Below, one piece after another: positions 38,400 through 50,700 of a stretch of 64,000 nt of DNA; position 1 is the stretch's first letter, and every line of letters begins with the position of its first letter. A program made the translations under genes and the position numbers. This DNA is from Helopsaltes ochotensis (Eukaryota > Chordata > Aves > Passeriformes > Locustellidae): positions 1,845,816-1,909,815 of the forward strand of contig VXBM01000058.1 in NCBI GenBank assembly GCA_013400155.1. The letters are read 5' to 3'. Under the pieces are notes generated by a model. That model ran no database searches and had not been told where the DNA came from. It saw only the letters and a program-made list of their open reading frames with translations.

Positions 38400-41300
38400 T
38401 CAAGGCAGTAGTTTATTATTTTTTCTCCTTCATGTCAGTGATGCATAATCACAACCTAAATGCATTCCTTAAATGCATTTTTTGTAGATTACTTGTCATT
38501 TCTGGTACTAGTTTTTTCTTCATGATACAGACAGGAAGAGGTCAATGTTGCATTTTTGTTCTTAAATTTTACACAGGAAGAGAGTTCCCTTGGAGCACTT
38601 GGGGTCGGGGGTGCTGCCCAGCTTCCCCTTCCCAGCTTTACTCTGGGAGTCAAAATCCAGCCTCTTGGGTACTGTAAAGTTACTTTTCAGCTGGAACCCA
38701 AATCCTGCATGTTTTGGAACACAGTGTAATGTTTTGAGATGACATAATATAGATGTTCTTTAAACTTGTATAAAAATACATCAGAGGGGGATATCTGGAT
38801 CTGTTTGTGACATCTGTGGGTTCATACTGTGCAGACAGCAGTGTGAACTGCAGCTACTGTCATGGGGATCCCAGGAAAATATGGGGAAATGGAAATGGAT
38901 ACCTCCCTGCAACCAGAGTCTTCTGCTGCCTCTGTGAAACATCTCTGCAGACCTGAAGGAAAAAAAAAAGAAACCTCAAAAGTTGAAACATACACTGTAT
39001 TACATTTTAAATTACTAATGCATTCATTAATAAATAACAATTAACTTACTGCTAGACTTTCTTCCCCTTATTGCTATTGTGCAGTTGTATAATATTCATT
39101 GTACAGAAGCTTAGTATGCTGTCAGCATTGCAGTGATTTTTTTTAATTGCAGTGTAGTTCCCTGCTTTTCCTTCATGGAGTGTGGAGGAAGTGGAGGGAA
39201 ATTCTGTCACTGAGTCTGAAATGGGCTGTTCAGGTAGGAAAATAATGCTGGCTGACTTAAAGCAAACATGATCCTAGGTTACTTTGACATGTTGACCTAA
39301 ATTAAATGATGTAGATATAATGAAATTTAATGAATGCGATTGAATTGGATATGATAGAGGGAAGAAAAAGGCTTCATTTTGTATGTGTTACTGTTTATCA
39401 ACAAGAATAATACATAAATATTCTCTCTGAAAGTGGAGTGGCTAGAAATGTTTAGAATAGCAAAAAGAAAATGTATTATCTTTGGATTTCAGTTTTTAAA
39501 CTGTCATTGTCTAAATGTATTGCTTGCCCATGCTAGATGTACCTGCTTTGGTAACCATGTTTAGGTTGACAATTTTAAGGACTGTACTTCTAATTTATAG
39601 GCAGAAATAAAATTCTGGACTCTTAAGTGTCTTGTGACTAAGGGCTAAGTTAAAGCCTCCCCACATGGGGAGCACAATGGCTCTGCAGATAAGGCCTAGA
39701 GGCATCTTTTATCCAAAAGCTGCCTGGAGCATTTCAGCTGAGGGTTAACGTGTCTATCTTTTGATATAAATTCCTCAATGATCCTTTTTCTGCATTAGAG
39801 TTTTTCTTGTGGTTTAAGGGCAGAGGGTTTGAAGAAAACATATTTTTAAAGTGTGAGAAGATTCTCCTGTGGTGTGAGTTTTTGCCAGGCTGTGGGACAG
39901 AACTTGTGCGTGGCAGAGGGAGGGGGAAGACTGCTGTGGTATCCTCTGGCCACAGTGGTGTGTAACAAAGCCTTAAACTACTTTTTCCATCTCTTTCCTC
40001 TGCTGTGAGGTGCTTGTTGCAGCTTCCTCCTTGCCCATTCTCTGCTCCCTGCCGTCTTTCCCTCTTAGTCTGTGCAAGCTCTGGCAGTCCTGGGGAGAGT
40101 CTGAGCCAAAAAGTCAACAGAATAGAGGAAGGAAAGGCTGCCTATACCCAGACACTGTGCAAAATGTATGCTCAGTTTGAGGGAGGGCAGGATGCCAGTC
40201 CTCCACATCCCCCTCCTCTCGCCTTTGGAAGCAGACACAGCACTCCTTTCCATGCTATGAGTAGGTGCAGGAGAGAGGATTCAGAGCTTGTTGAGTCTTT
40301 GAAGGTGGCGGGCTGAAGTCAGCCTGGGGCTATTGATTGACTGTGCTTGTTCAGATGATAAGTCATCTTTGGAGCCTGTCCCGTGAAAGAGCATTCTCCG
40401 TTGCTGTGCGAGTACCACGGCACAGGCCAGGCTTGATGTCTTTTGTTAGGAATGCCTCTTGCATTTCACACGCCATAAATAACTTGTGGTATTTGTAGCA
40501 ATCTCAGGCTCTCTTTGAAGATACAAGTGGACAGCCTTGTTCCTGGCTTCTCTTTTTTTTCCCCTCTTTTTTTGTTACTTAGCCTCAAGTGGTCTCAAGT
40601 CTCCGAAGTGGTTCGGTGGCCTAAATTTGGCCATCCTTGGGATAGAACTGTTTTGTTCTATCTTTGAACTTTAAGCTATATGGAACAAAATACATGAAAG
40701 TTTGTTCTGCTGTCACAACGGTGCGTTGACAGGGAGAGACCTTGGGAAAACAAGTCCTGGGTCACACCTCTGATTCTGTGTGCAGAGAGAAAGGGAGTGA
40801 TGAGTAAGTATTAAAAGCAGTAATGAGCAGACTTTGATATTTATTCTGGAATATCATGTGGTGCGTGAATACCTTTTGTATTCACATATTTGCAATGCAT
40901 AGTAAAATATGTGCTGAGCCATCATGTTTGTATTGTCAGTATATAGGCACACGTTTTCCCCTTTAATTCATGGGGAGCAGGTGGACTTCCAGCAGTGGGT
41001 AGAGAGCAATTACAGAAGCAATGCAGACTTTAAATATGCGCGGCTCTCCTCTGAAAGCAAGTCACCAAAAAGCATCTGCCTGTTCCAAAGCTGCATCTCA
41101 CTTTAGGCAACAGTTGCCTTTTACATGAGTAACAGTTGTTTTTTCCTTTGAGCTGTGTGATTGCACAGTGTCTCTGTTCTGCTGTGACACCCTTTCATTA
41201 AACAGCTAAAATTGCAAACACTGGTGGAAACGAAGTCGTACAACATTAAATAGGGTTGAATTATCCTGGTCTCTTTAGTGCTGCATGAATTTATCCTCGT

Positions 41301-44300
41301 AGCTTTCCCTGAATCAATGAAAACTGTTTTGGAGGTTTTTTAAGAGAACCTACAAAACAGAAATTCAGCAGATCCATTAGCAGAAATTTGGCTTTCCTGG
41401 TCATATAATACCTGTGATTTAACAGTAATGTTAGGAAATCCCTAATATAAACAAACAAACAAAAAATTGTCGTCAAGGTAGATGATTAGGTTTCTAATGG
41501 TGTCTTTCAGAAACCTCCTGCTCCTTTTTGTATTTCAAATGCATACCCAATTGTTTCCATGTTTCTGTACACTTTCTAAAACAGTGGAGCTCATGTAACA
41601 CACCAATTCCAAGTGGTTTAACTTCAGTTGGTTTGGAAATGGAAGGAGATGGAACGGTAGTTTTTGTGGGGGGTTTATGTAGTGATGATAGTTCCAGCTG
41701 GCTGGGGATGCTGGCAGTGAAATGCTTTTTGCCTTCTATGTATTCTTTCCTCAGAAAGAGTGAGGAGGAAACTGTTTGCAGAGAGGTTTCAGGTGAATGT
41801 GACAAGTTACTTGTGTTGCCATAAGGATGAGCAGTAGTCCAGTGAGACACAATATCTTACATGCCGTAATAGGAAGTTTTATCTCCTTTTTTTTCTCAAG
41901 TTTTTCTTACAATGAGAACTCTTCAAAACCACTAGCTGTGGTCTGTATGTTGCAGTTAAATATTATCTTTCCCTCATTTCTTCATTCTCACATCTGCCCA
42001 CTCCCTGCTTTGCTGCCCTCACCCCTTCCAGTCCTGGATCCTTGTGCTTTGTGTCCCTCTCCCACTTGTCTTGGAGCCTCTGTTAAAGCCTCTCTGTGCA
42101 GGGAACAGTGTGTCAGTTGTGTCAGGCACCCTATCTTTGCCTGCCATCCGTGCCACATCAAAACCCACTTCTTCCAGGAATGCTCCTTGCCAGTTCTGGG
42201 AATGGATGATCTCTGTGCTCCTCCCCTTGCTGAGCAGCTGCCCTGGGTTGCTCTGCCCAGATGCCCCTCTCTCCCCCAGACTGGCAATGGAAAGCCTTTG
42301 GCTTTGGTAATAGCCCTCTCTTCTGGCTTTAGTGTGAGGTTTTGCATTGAACACATGGGTTTGTATTGAAAGTTGCTATTTGAATGACTGTTCACCAGAT
42401 AAAATATAGTTCAAATAATCCTGAGTGACTCTTCTTGAAAGAAGAACTTTTCCTTTTTCCTTAAAGGAAGCAGTGATTCTGTTTGGTGTAGTGGAGAAGA
42501 AAACTCCTTGTCGTGATGTGACTATATCAATGGATTTATATGTATTTTAAAATCGACTCAAATAAATAGGGCTAAAATCAGTTTCCTTGGAATAATGTAG
42601 CATGCCTGGTTTGTGGGATTTTAAGACAAGAACTTTGCATTTAAATTCCATGATGATGGCTACTGAGATGTGCTAGAATAAGGTACAAGGGCTGCTCTGC
42701 TTGGTCTTTGTGCCACAAGGCTTCTGGGTTTCTGTTTTCTACCACTGTTTCCCAGTATTTGAGAAGATCTTCATTCCTCATCTAAAGGAGCTGTCAGGGA
42801 TTCTAATAAGAAATTTGAATTTCTTTATTTTGGGGAAAGATTTTGTGTGATGAAGAACGGGAGTCAGCAAATGACTTGTAATTAGAACTTGAAAACTGAG
42901 GTGTGAAAGCTCTGTGATGCACAATGAGGGGCTGCTGCTCAGTGTGTGGCTGGGCCTGTTATCACCCCAGCAGCACGTCCTGAACCCACCTTGCATAGTT
43001 TGCAATGCAGCTGGTTGTTGTTAACATCTATGAGGTAAAAAAGATAATGTGAGAGAATTGTCTGACTTTTTGTTAGTGTCAGAGCTCCAGACATGCCCCA
43101 GAGCCAGTATGCCAAACACATCCTGCTATCGTTAGCTAACAAGGACAATTCAACAAATACTTCCTTCTGTCATAAGGGTGCAAAAAGAAACGAAAATTGA
43201 GCCATGAGTAAGGGATGATCCATTCTAGTTGCTGTTATCCTGGGCTCAGCTTAGCAGATTTTTTAGCTTTTTCGTGTCTGTCTGTAAGATAACACAAATA
43301 AAAGCCAGCAAAGTGCAGTGCTAACGGTATGACTGCTTTTAGACAGTTTGGCAGGAAATACTGTTTCCTGTTCTGTTTGATGTTCTGTTGACTTTCTCAT
43401 AAATATTAACCCATCTTCAACATTTGTTGTTACGGTGGGATAGACAATGTCAGTGACAGCCAAATTTAAATGTAGTTGTTCCTTTAAGTAGATTGAACAG
43501 GTTCTGGTTAAAAAATACAGAATTTTGCTGTAATTCTTTTGACTGCAGTGTAACATCTTCAGATTTCTGTCTGCACAATCAAGTTTGAATGTGAGATTAG
43601 ATTTGCCTTTCAAGTATGGGCTCACACTGGTGTGGCTTGCTCTTCTGGATCAGATTAGAGCTTCCAGAAGTCCTGTGTCATAGGCAGATGCCAGGTTCCT
43701 CAGCACTCCAAAGTCGGGGAATAATTGCAGTGCCATTTGATGTGCTTCCCAGATAAATTTATATTTGGAATAGGTTGATAGACTCCTCTTCTCCATTACT
43801 TTCTTGAGAGGAATTGTGTCCTTATCTCTTGAGACCCCAAGCAAGTGCTGTGCACAGGGGTGTCAAGGTCCCTTGCAGCCCAAACCCTTGTGTGATAGAG
43901 GTGAGTCTCTCCTAACCTTCCCCCCTGCCTGCTCCTCCTGGCTGGCAGTCGTGTGAGCACTGGCTCAGCAGGATGTCTTGGTTAGGGTAGTCCCTCCTAT
44001 CAGGCTGCACCAGTCTTTTGGGGCTGGCTTTTAAACTTGTGGTTTTTTCAAATCAGATGCTGATAGATGAGATTTGAAAGCCAGAGGGTGCTGCTTGCCA
44101 GAGCTGGGATGTGCAGACAGGTTTGTGTCGGTGGAGGACATCTCGAGGTGCCTCCCTGGGAACGCAGGAGCTTCCACTCCCGGTGTTTGTGCACTCCAGT
44201 GACACTGTGCCCCGGCAGCCTCCTCAGTAAATTGCCAGCCTGATCGTTTGTGAAGAGCAGTCGCGTTGAATTTAGTGTTACTACATCAAGAGTGAAGCAC

Positions 44301-47130
44301 TGATACTGAGAGTGAGTAATTGTAACCAAGTCTGCCCTTATGCCTGACAGTGTGTGTTTGGTATTTAGCTGTAACTGCTCCTAATTTGCGCAGCTGCTTG
44401 ACAAAAGCATAAATGACATCGAGGTGAGAGCTCTTCTGTTGGCTGCAGCTCTGTGTTGCCATGAAATAATTGTAACATTACACAGAAAGTGATAAATGAT
44501 TGTTAATTTTAATTAGAGCACTAATTATATATTGGAGTGAATTTCAGCAGAAATGAACAATTGCTATCTCTGCATTTAAATTTCCATCTGAATTGTAAGA
44601 GAAAGCTGAGAATATTTTTCCCTTGGTGTGAAAAAGGGATGTGTTTAAAGGGAATCTGCATGTACCATTGTATTTTCACTTAGATATCACATGTTCTAAT
44701 GAAAGCTTTGGTAGCAGAGACAACCAGACCGTTGGCTTCCTTAAAAAACAGCTATAGACAATCTTCTGGGGTAAAGTTCCCACGTGTACTCTGTAACATT
44801 TGTATCATTTACTTATGCGTTTGCACTTTTTCTACTGGAGCTGCTTAAGACCATAACCCTGTTGAATGCCCAGCTGTCAGCAGAAGAATGAGGGGGTGGT
44901 CTAGGAAGTTGGTCAGCTATTTAAAAACCTAATTGCATGTTGCACACAGGGAACTGCTTGATGCCCTGAAGTAAATCAATACCTTTGGGAGTGCAAATAA
45001 CTGTGATTCCTTGAAAAACACTATTTGACTGATCTCTGTTTCATGCTTGATCGAGAAGTCCTGAAAGAATAAAAAGAAAAGAGGTCAACATTTGGGTACT
45101 ACCTAAAATTACTAGGATCCTTTGGAAGCTCATTTGAGATGTGTCATAATAGTCTAGAGAATGACATCACTTCTGTTATATACTAGGTAATTTTTTTTTA
45201 AGTAATGTTCTAAAGTGGTTCTGTAAGGACAGGATATTTTCATAAATATCAGTTAATTTTACAAAAAGTCAATAGCACAGGCTATTAGGACTTTAATAAT
45301 AAAAACAAATTACTTGTAACCAGACATTTCAGTCAGTGAGAATGGAAGCTCTTTGCACATATGTGTATTTAGCTCATAGTTTCTACTCATATTTTAATCT
45401 CCCCTGGAGTTCAGTATTAGTCTTTCAAAACACACATGTTACTAATCAAAATATTATTCTTCTAAGATTTCTTCCTGAAATACCAACCAGAAGACATATG
45501 TTTATAGAGACTGTGTTAGAACTTAACAAATACAGACCAAACAACTTATAATTGGCCTGGTTTTGCTTATTTTGTGTTTTGTTGAATCAACAGCCTTGTG
45601 GATGTGAATGTTAATGGATACCAGAAACCTAAGGTTCGTTAGTTTTAGATTTTGTATGATTTTATTATCTTCTGGAGGTCAAACAAAAGAAAGGGAGAGA
45701 AATCCTGACAAGAGACATGAAATGAAAACCACATGTTGTACAGAAAAGCTGTCCAGGGGACAGTGTCACTCATTAGCTGCTACAATAGCTGTTACTTGGT
45801 TTGATATAGTGAGCACATTATTGTGCTGTGACAAAAGCCCAGCAATATTATTTCTAAAAGGGGCAGGGTGCTTTTTGATCGGGTTGGTGTGTTTTGTTTT
45901 GCCTTTCGGGGTGCTCTTTGTTTTCCATGGTGATAAGGGCGAAGCTGTGGGTTTCAGGCACTCCCTTGGGTGTGGTGTGAGGAGCTGTGTTTGAGTTACT
46001 CCTTTCTGAAAGGGTGACAACATCCCAGTGAGCACTGTGGGTCTTGTCTCTTTTCCATGCTCTTGTCTGGGTGGTCTCACTGCTCCATTGTGCAGCTTGG
46101 GCTTCCTGGCTGGTGTAAAGCAGGAGGAATGTGAGCCTCCCTGAGCTTCTAGATGTGCTAAGAAAGGAGAGGTTTTGGGGCTAATCAGCCCCCACATTGT
46201 AATCATGAGGATAACTTCTCTTACAGTATCTGGCACTATATACACACAGATCCCGTTCCTTGTCTTGTGAAGGCTGATGTTTATGCCAGTAGGATTCTCT
46301 GTAGGTGGGTTTCTCTGTAGAAATTAATAATTTGCCCTGTGTGCTTTAGCCCAGGAAGTGTCATGGTTAGGTGATACTTGACATGATCAAACAGGGAAAA
46401 GGTGCTTGGCTGGCTGCCCCTGGACCTGTCAGATTTGGGTAGGGTTTTTTGAGTAATATGTAAACAAACAAAAAATCAAGACAGCTCTGTAATATTTATA
46501 GCCTTAAAAACTTTCAGAGTCCTAACTCTTAGCTTCTTTATTTTGGATTCTTGGCACTGATAAGAAAAAAGGAATCTGAAGCCACATTATTATAAATGCT
46601 AGTGGAAACAATCCATATTCTTCTTGTGGGATCTTTTCTGACAGATACAAGGATACATCTGCAGCTGCTGTATTTGGGGGAGTGGGGTGATGGGAGAGCA
46701 GCACCTGAGACAACACAGTTTTTGCTGGCCCCATATGTACAGATTTTACTTTGCATTTCTTTTTTTTTGCTTTGTCCACATTTTGTGCCTAATTTTCCCT
46801 TTTGCAGCTGTAGAAGCTTATGCTCGGAAATTGAATGAGATTGTTCCTTTTGGTGCCTTGCTTCTGGCTGAACTCTTTGCATATGCCTCAAATTGAAATT
46901 GCCTTGAAATAATAAGCAGGGATTGTACAACTGACTTAGAGTTGAAAGCAGCCTGATTGGGAGCCTCTTTTGTTCATTTCTGGGTTAGGTTAGAAGCAGA
47001 GCCTTGTGAGAAGAGAAATTGTACTCCCTAAATGGCCAGTTCATCTCCTCTAGCCTTTGGTTTAAGGCTTCTGCTTTGGTTGTGTTTGGGGCTGTCCCAA
47101 AGGGGGCACAGATTCAGGCTCTGCTTTGTT
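38400..47130 (+). other. Presumed intronic DNA, no exon recognised
   Basis: No exon is supported. The stretch holds chance open frames up to 180 codons (41827-42369, + strand) and 159 codons (45766-46245, - strand), neither with a recognisable domain. An AT-rich segment around 44.45-44.61 kb, with several TAAT/ATTA cores, looks like candidate conserved noncoding sequence but cannot be proved here. Confidence 0.4.
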
Positions 47131-47139
47131 AGACTGAAT

Positions 47140-47620
47140 AAGCCATGTTCTTACACGTTTGTGGAACAACAGTTTGGAAAGAACTTCTGAAGTTGAGTCC
47201 AGCTCCCTGCCTTGAGCAGTTCCAGAGAGACAAGGTTACTCAGAACCTTGTCTACTCTCCAAGGATGCCCTGTTCCTGTGTTTGATCACCCTTCATGGTT
47301 AAAAGTTTATTTTACCATATTTAATTGAAATGTCCACTATCACATGTGTTGTGTTTGTTGTGTCTCATCCCCTGCTGCTATGTCTCTGTGGAAAGCCTCT
47401 CTCTTCTCTGTGCCCTGTGAGAGTGTGGACTGGCAAGATTTTCCAAGGTTTTCCATCAACCTTCATTTCTTAAGGGTGGGCAAAGGTATTTTTCTCAGCA
47501 TTTCCTCCAGCCTCAGTCTGTCTTGGTGATCTTGCAAAGAACTCGATCCTCTGTGTCAGTGGACTTGTGCTGGGCATCTGAGAACTGGACAGAGCAACAA
47601 CATTGATTTTCTGGGCACAT
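47140..47620 (-). mobile_element. CR1-type LINE fragment, minus strand
   Basis: The + strand carries in order 'gttgagtccagctccctgcc', 'tgagcagttccagag', 'ccttgtctactctccaagga' and 'ccctgttcctgtgtttgatc', followed by 'cacccttcatggttaaaag'. This order of motifs is typical of the reverse complement of the 3' part of avian CR1 retrotransposons, so the element is inserted on the minus strand with its 3' end at the left. The right part, to about 47.6 kb, keeps only loose similarity (for example 'gagaactggacagagcaac', recalling the 'cagaactggacacaatactcc' block). No reverse-transcriptase frame survives. The copy is truncated, diverged and surely immobile. Both edges are approximate. Confidence 0.75.
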
Positions 47621-47777
47621 GGGAGGTCTGCTCCACAGCTGGCTCATTCTTGAAGGTGGCCAGGCCTGTTCATGTACTTTCAGTGATGTCTCAGCAGGGT
47701 ATTCATGTGATTACTTTTAAACACAGCAGTGTAAGCACTCCCTTTGCTACAGGTACCTTGAATGATATCCAGAACTA

Positions 47778-50700
47778 TATTGAACTCTGCTTGTCATATT
47801 GGTAGTTGATGATCATTTTGATATTGGCCTCTGCTTCCAGCTCTTCCTCCTTTGTTTTCAGCTGCTGATTGCCCAGCTTGAAGTACAAAATTCTTAGCTT
47901 CCAGGCATTTGATGTTTTGAATTAAAAATTTATTAAATTAGTTTAGAATGCTTTAGGCAGCTAAACTCCTGGCTCCCTGGGACAGCCCATTATTTTTGTG
48001 AGGGACTTGGAAAGGGCTTTTCTTGGCTTGAAAATCCAAAAGCCTTCTGTGAAGAGCATGTGCAGAGCCAGGTGGGAATTGCTGCTGACCTCTATCACAT
48101 GCAGAGTCTTGACTCAGAGGCAGAAGGTGCTGGATGTTACTTTTTTAATGTCAGTCTGGCCAGAGAGGAAGGATATCAAAAGTGGGGGCCAAGAGATGAG
48201 TGACTGTACGCCTCTGACTTCATCTGCAGGGGAAAAAATCTGGGTTTGGGTTCTTTTTTATTTTTCATGCATACAAATAAAGAAACATGCTCAACTCCCA
48301 GGTAGTTATTCTAAGTACTGATATAGTGAAGAATGAGAAACTCTGCTGGAAGGGTGTGACTGAGCTGAAGATGCCATCCAGGCTGCCACTGAGTTCCACA
48401 CTTCATTTCTCAAAATGTTTTTACCATGTCTACATTTGCAATCAATACAGTCCTGCTTCTCTAGCTTATCTGGTATGGCCTGAATTTAGACCTGTCCTGT
48501 GTAATCTGTGGCATTTGTGTATGAAGCCTGACTTTTTCATTTAATACGTGATTCCACTCTTTCTTGGTTGTAAATCATTAGTTTTTCTTTGTTAAATAGT
48601 ATGAAAAACATTAAATAAAAGAATTCATGTATGTTATTTAAATTCCTACCTCAAATGTTAAGGAACGTGCTTCTTTTCCTACTCAAGTGAGTTGTTTGCA
48701 AACAAAAGGAGTGTATGCGTAGATTGGAGTGTGCCAAGAGACACCTTCCTTTGCAGGCTCTCTTGTGACCCAGAAAAGAGGTATCTTTTCAAAAGAGTTA
48801 GAGGCTGAAAGTGCTCTGGATCTGGAGCAGTTCTGGGTTTTGTTATTGTTGTTAGCTGGGTTGGAAATACGAAGATGTCATTGGCTTGGAGTGGAGGCAA
48901 ATTTGCATAAGAAATGTGTTTTCTACCAAGATATCACTGTCTAAAATTCTGCTGCAGTCCAGTTTTGAGTGGCCTTTTTGAAAATAACTCCAGTTTCTCT
49001 TTGTCTCTATTTGTGTTTGCTCTGTACTTCTAGCCTGTATTGGAACAGAAATACTAGTTTTGGATTATGGCAAGCTGTGGCTGTTACAGAAATAGAGAAT
49101 AGGTTGCACATCCTGAAGATGAGATGTCAGCAATAAAGGTTTCTGTGGCTCTTGTCCGAAGTTTGTGGATGTGGGTGAGTGGTTGTGCAGTGGTTTTTTT
49201 AGGCCTTCGATCGTATTTTAGAGAAGAAGCGGTAGTTTATTTACTAAACCTCTGTGCTGTTCAGGCCGTTCAGCATAGAGAACACTGCTGTACAAATGAC
49301 ACCTCATCCAAACCCACAGCTTGCTCTTGGAACCTCGTTAGTGGTCGCTGACATCTCTGTCCCATGTGCGCTGGCTGGGGGATGTTCCTGCCTGGTCTCC
49401 TCAGTTGCTTGGTTCCCTTTCCAGCGTTTCCATAAGTGGCAGGGCTGGTGCCAGGGCAGCAAAGGGAAAATGCATTTGCTCTTCTGTGGGAAGAGCATCT
49501 TCCCATGTACCTGGGTGAGTTTTGTTCTTTAAAATTGATTTGTGACACATGCAGACAAAAGGCTTTGGAGTTTATGCATGTCATGGAGATCTTGGACTGT
49601 GACAGGTAACAGATGAGTAGCACTCTGTTTCAGCGGTAGGGAATGTCACAAACCCAACGTGTTAGAGTGAAAACAGGCACTGTGGCCTTTTTTGGTTTTT
49701 TCCTCTATGCCAGTTTTCACTCTCCATTGGGCTAGTGAAATGGAGGTCACCTGGAAACAGGTTTAGCTGTTGACAATACCATTTGAGAGGCTGTGTGGAA
49801 GTTAAGGGATATCTTTCTGAAAGAGGACAATTTGCTACCAGTTCTTTTTGGGAACCAGTAGAGTGGTGGCTTTTTTTTTTTTCCTGTTGTGACTTATCTG
49901 TAAAATCTTTGCTTTAGAAGTGTGAGCTCATCCAGGGTTATAACTTCTGGTGAAAACTCTTCACAGAGTTTATCTTAATGCATTATGTTTTTATTTAACT
50001 GTGTGCCAAAGAAAAGATGAGTTTTGGTAGCTCCAACTCATTCCCCAACAGTTTTATGGGATAATAAAAGTTCTTTTTAAAAACAAACAAACATTTGCTT
50101 TGTAGGTTAAGTAGTTATTTTTCCTGGTTTGAAGTCAAAGATTTCTTTGCCTGTTACATGTTTAAGGAAACCACAACAATGTTCTTGGCTGCTTTTTTGG
50201 AATATTCCCACTAGATCCAGAAGCCACTGAAGTGCATTGAAATAAGGAGGTTTTCATCACTGCCTATGGGTTACAGTTCTCCATTTTAGTCGATCGAAAA
50301 ATAATCCCACTGATCTCACAGAGGCTGTAATTGTGGAAAACTACCTGTCAAAGTGAGGAATTTCTTGAAAGTCAACAGGGTGCTTCACCTGAGTTTAAAA
50401 TAAGAATGTGGAAACCACTTGCACGCAGATTACAGATTTATTTCACTTTTTGTGTAATGAGAATATTGTGAGAAACCTCTTTAGAGGTTGAAGCTCCAGA
50501 GATAAAGGATTCTAGACAATCTTCTGTCATTAGCTTATTGGAAATCCTTACACCAGTCTTTTATCACTTTTTTTTTTTTTTCTTTTTTTTTTTGTCAAGT
50601 GGTTGCAATTTGTTGATGCTATCTGCTGTAAGATCTGGTGGGGGAGACCTGTATTTTGGCCATGTAGAGTGTGGTAATAATTGAGGGTCTTCCACACAAT

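Noticed and set aside
38207..38677. 156-codon + strand frame with a repeating S-F-F-L-F-P-F peptide
   Set aside because: The repeat is the translation of the CCTTTTT microsatellite. A seven-base unit always yields a seven-residue period, and the flanks code for nothing recognisable.
41827..42369. 180-codon + strand frame, rich in Cys and Pro toward the end
   Set aside because: There is no domain, no splice context and no repeat hit that I recognise. Frames of 111-135 codons overlap on the minus strand, as is common in stop-poor GC-richer DNA.
45766..46245. 159-codon minus-strand frame
   Set aside because: Lacks a domain, signal peptide or exon boundaries, and overlaps a 128-codon + strand frame.
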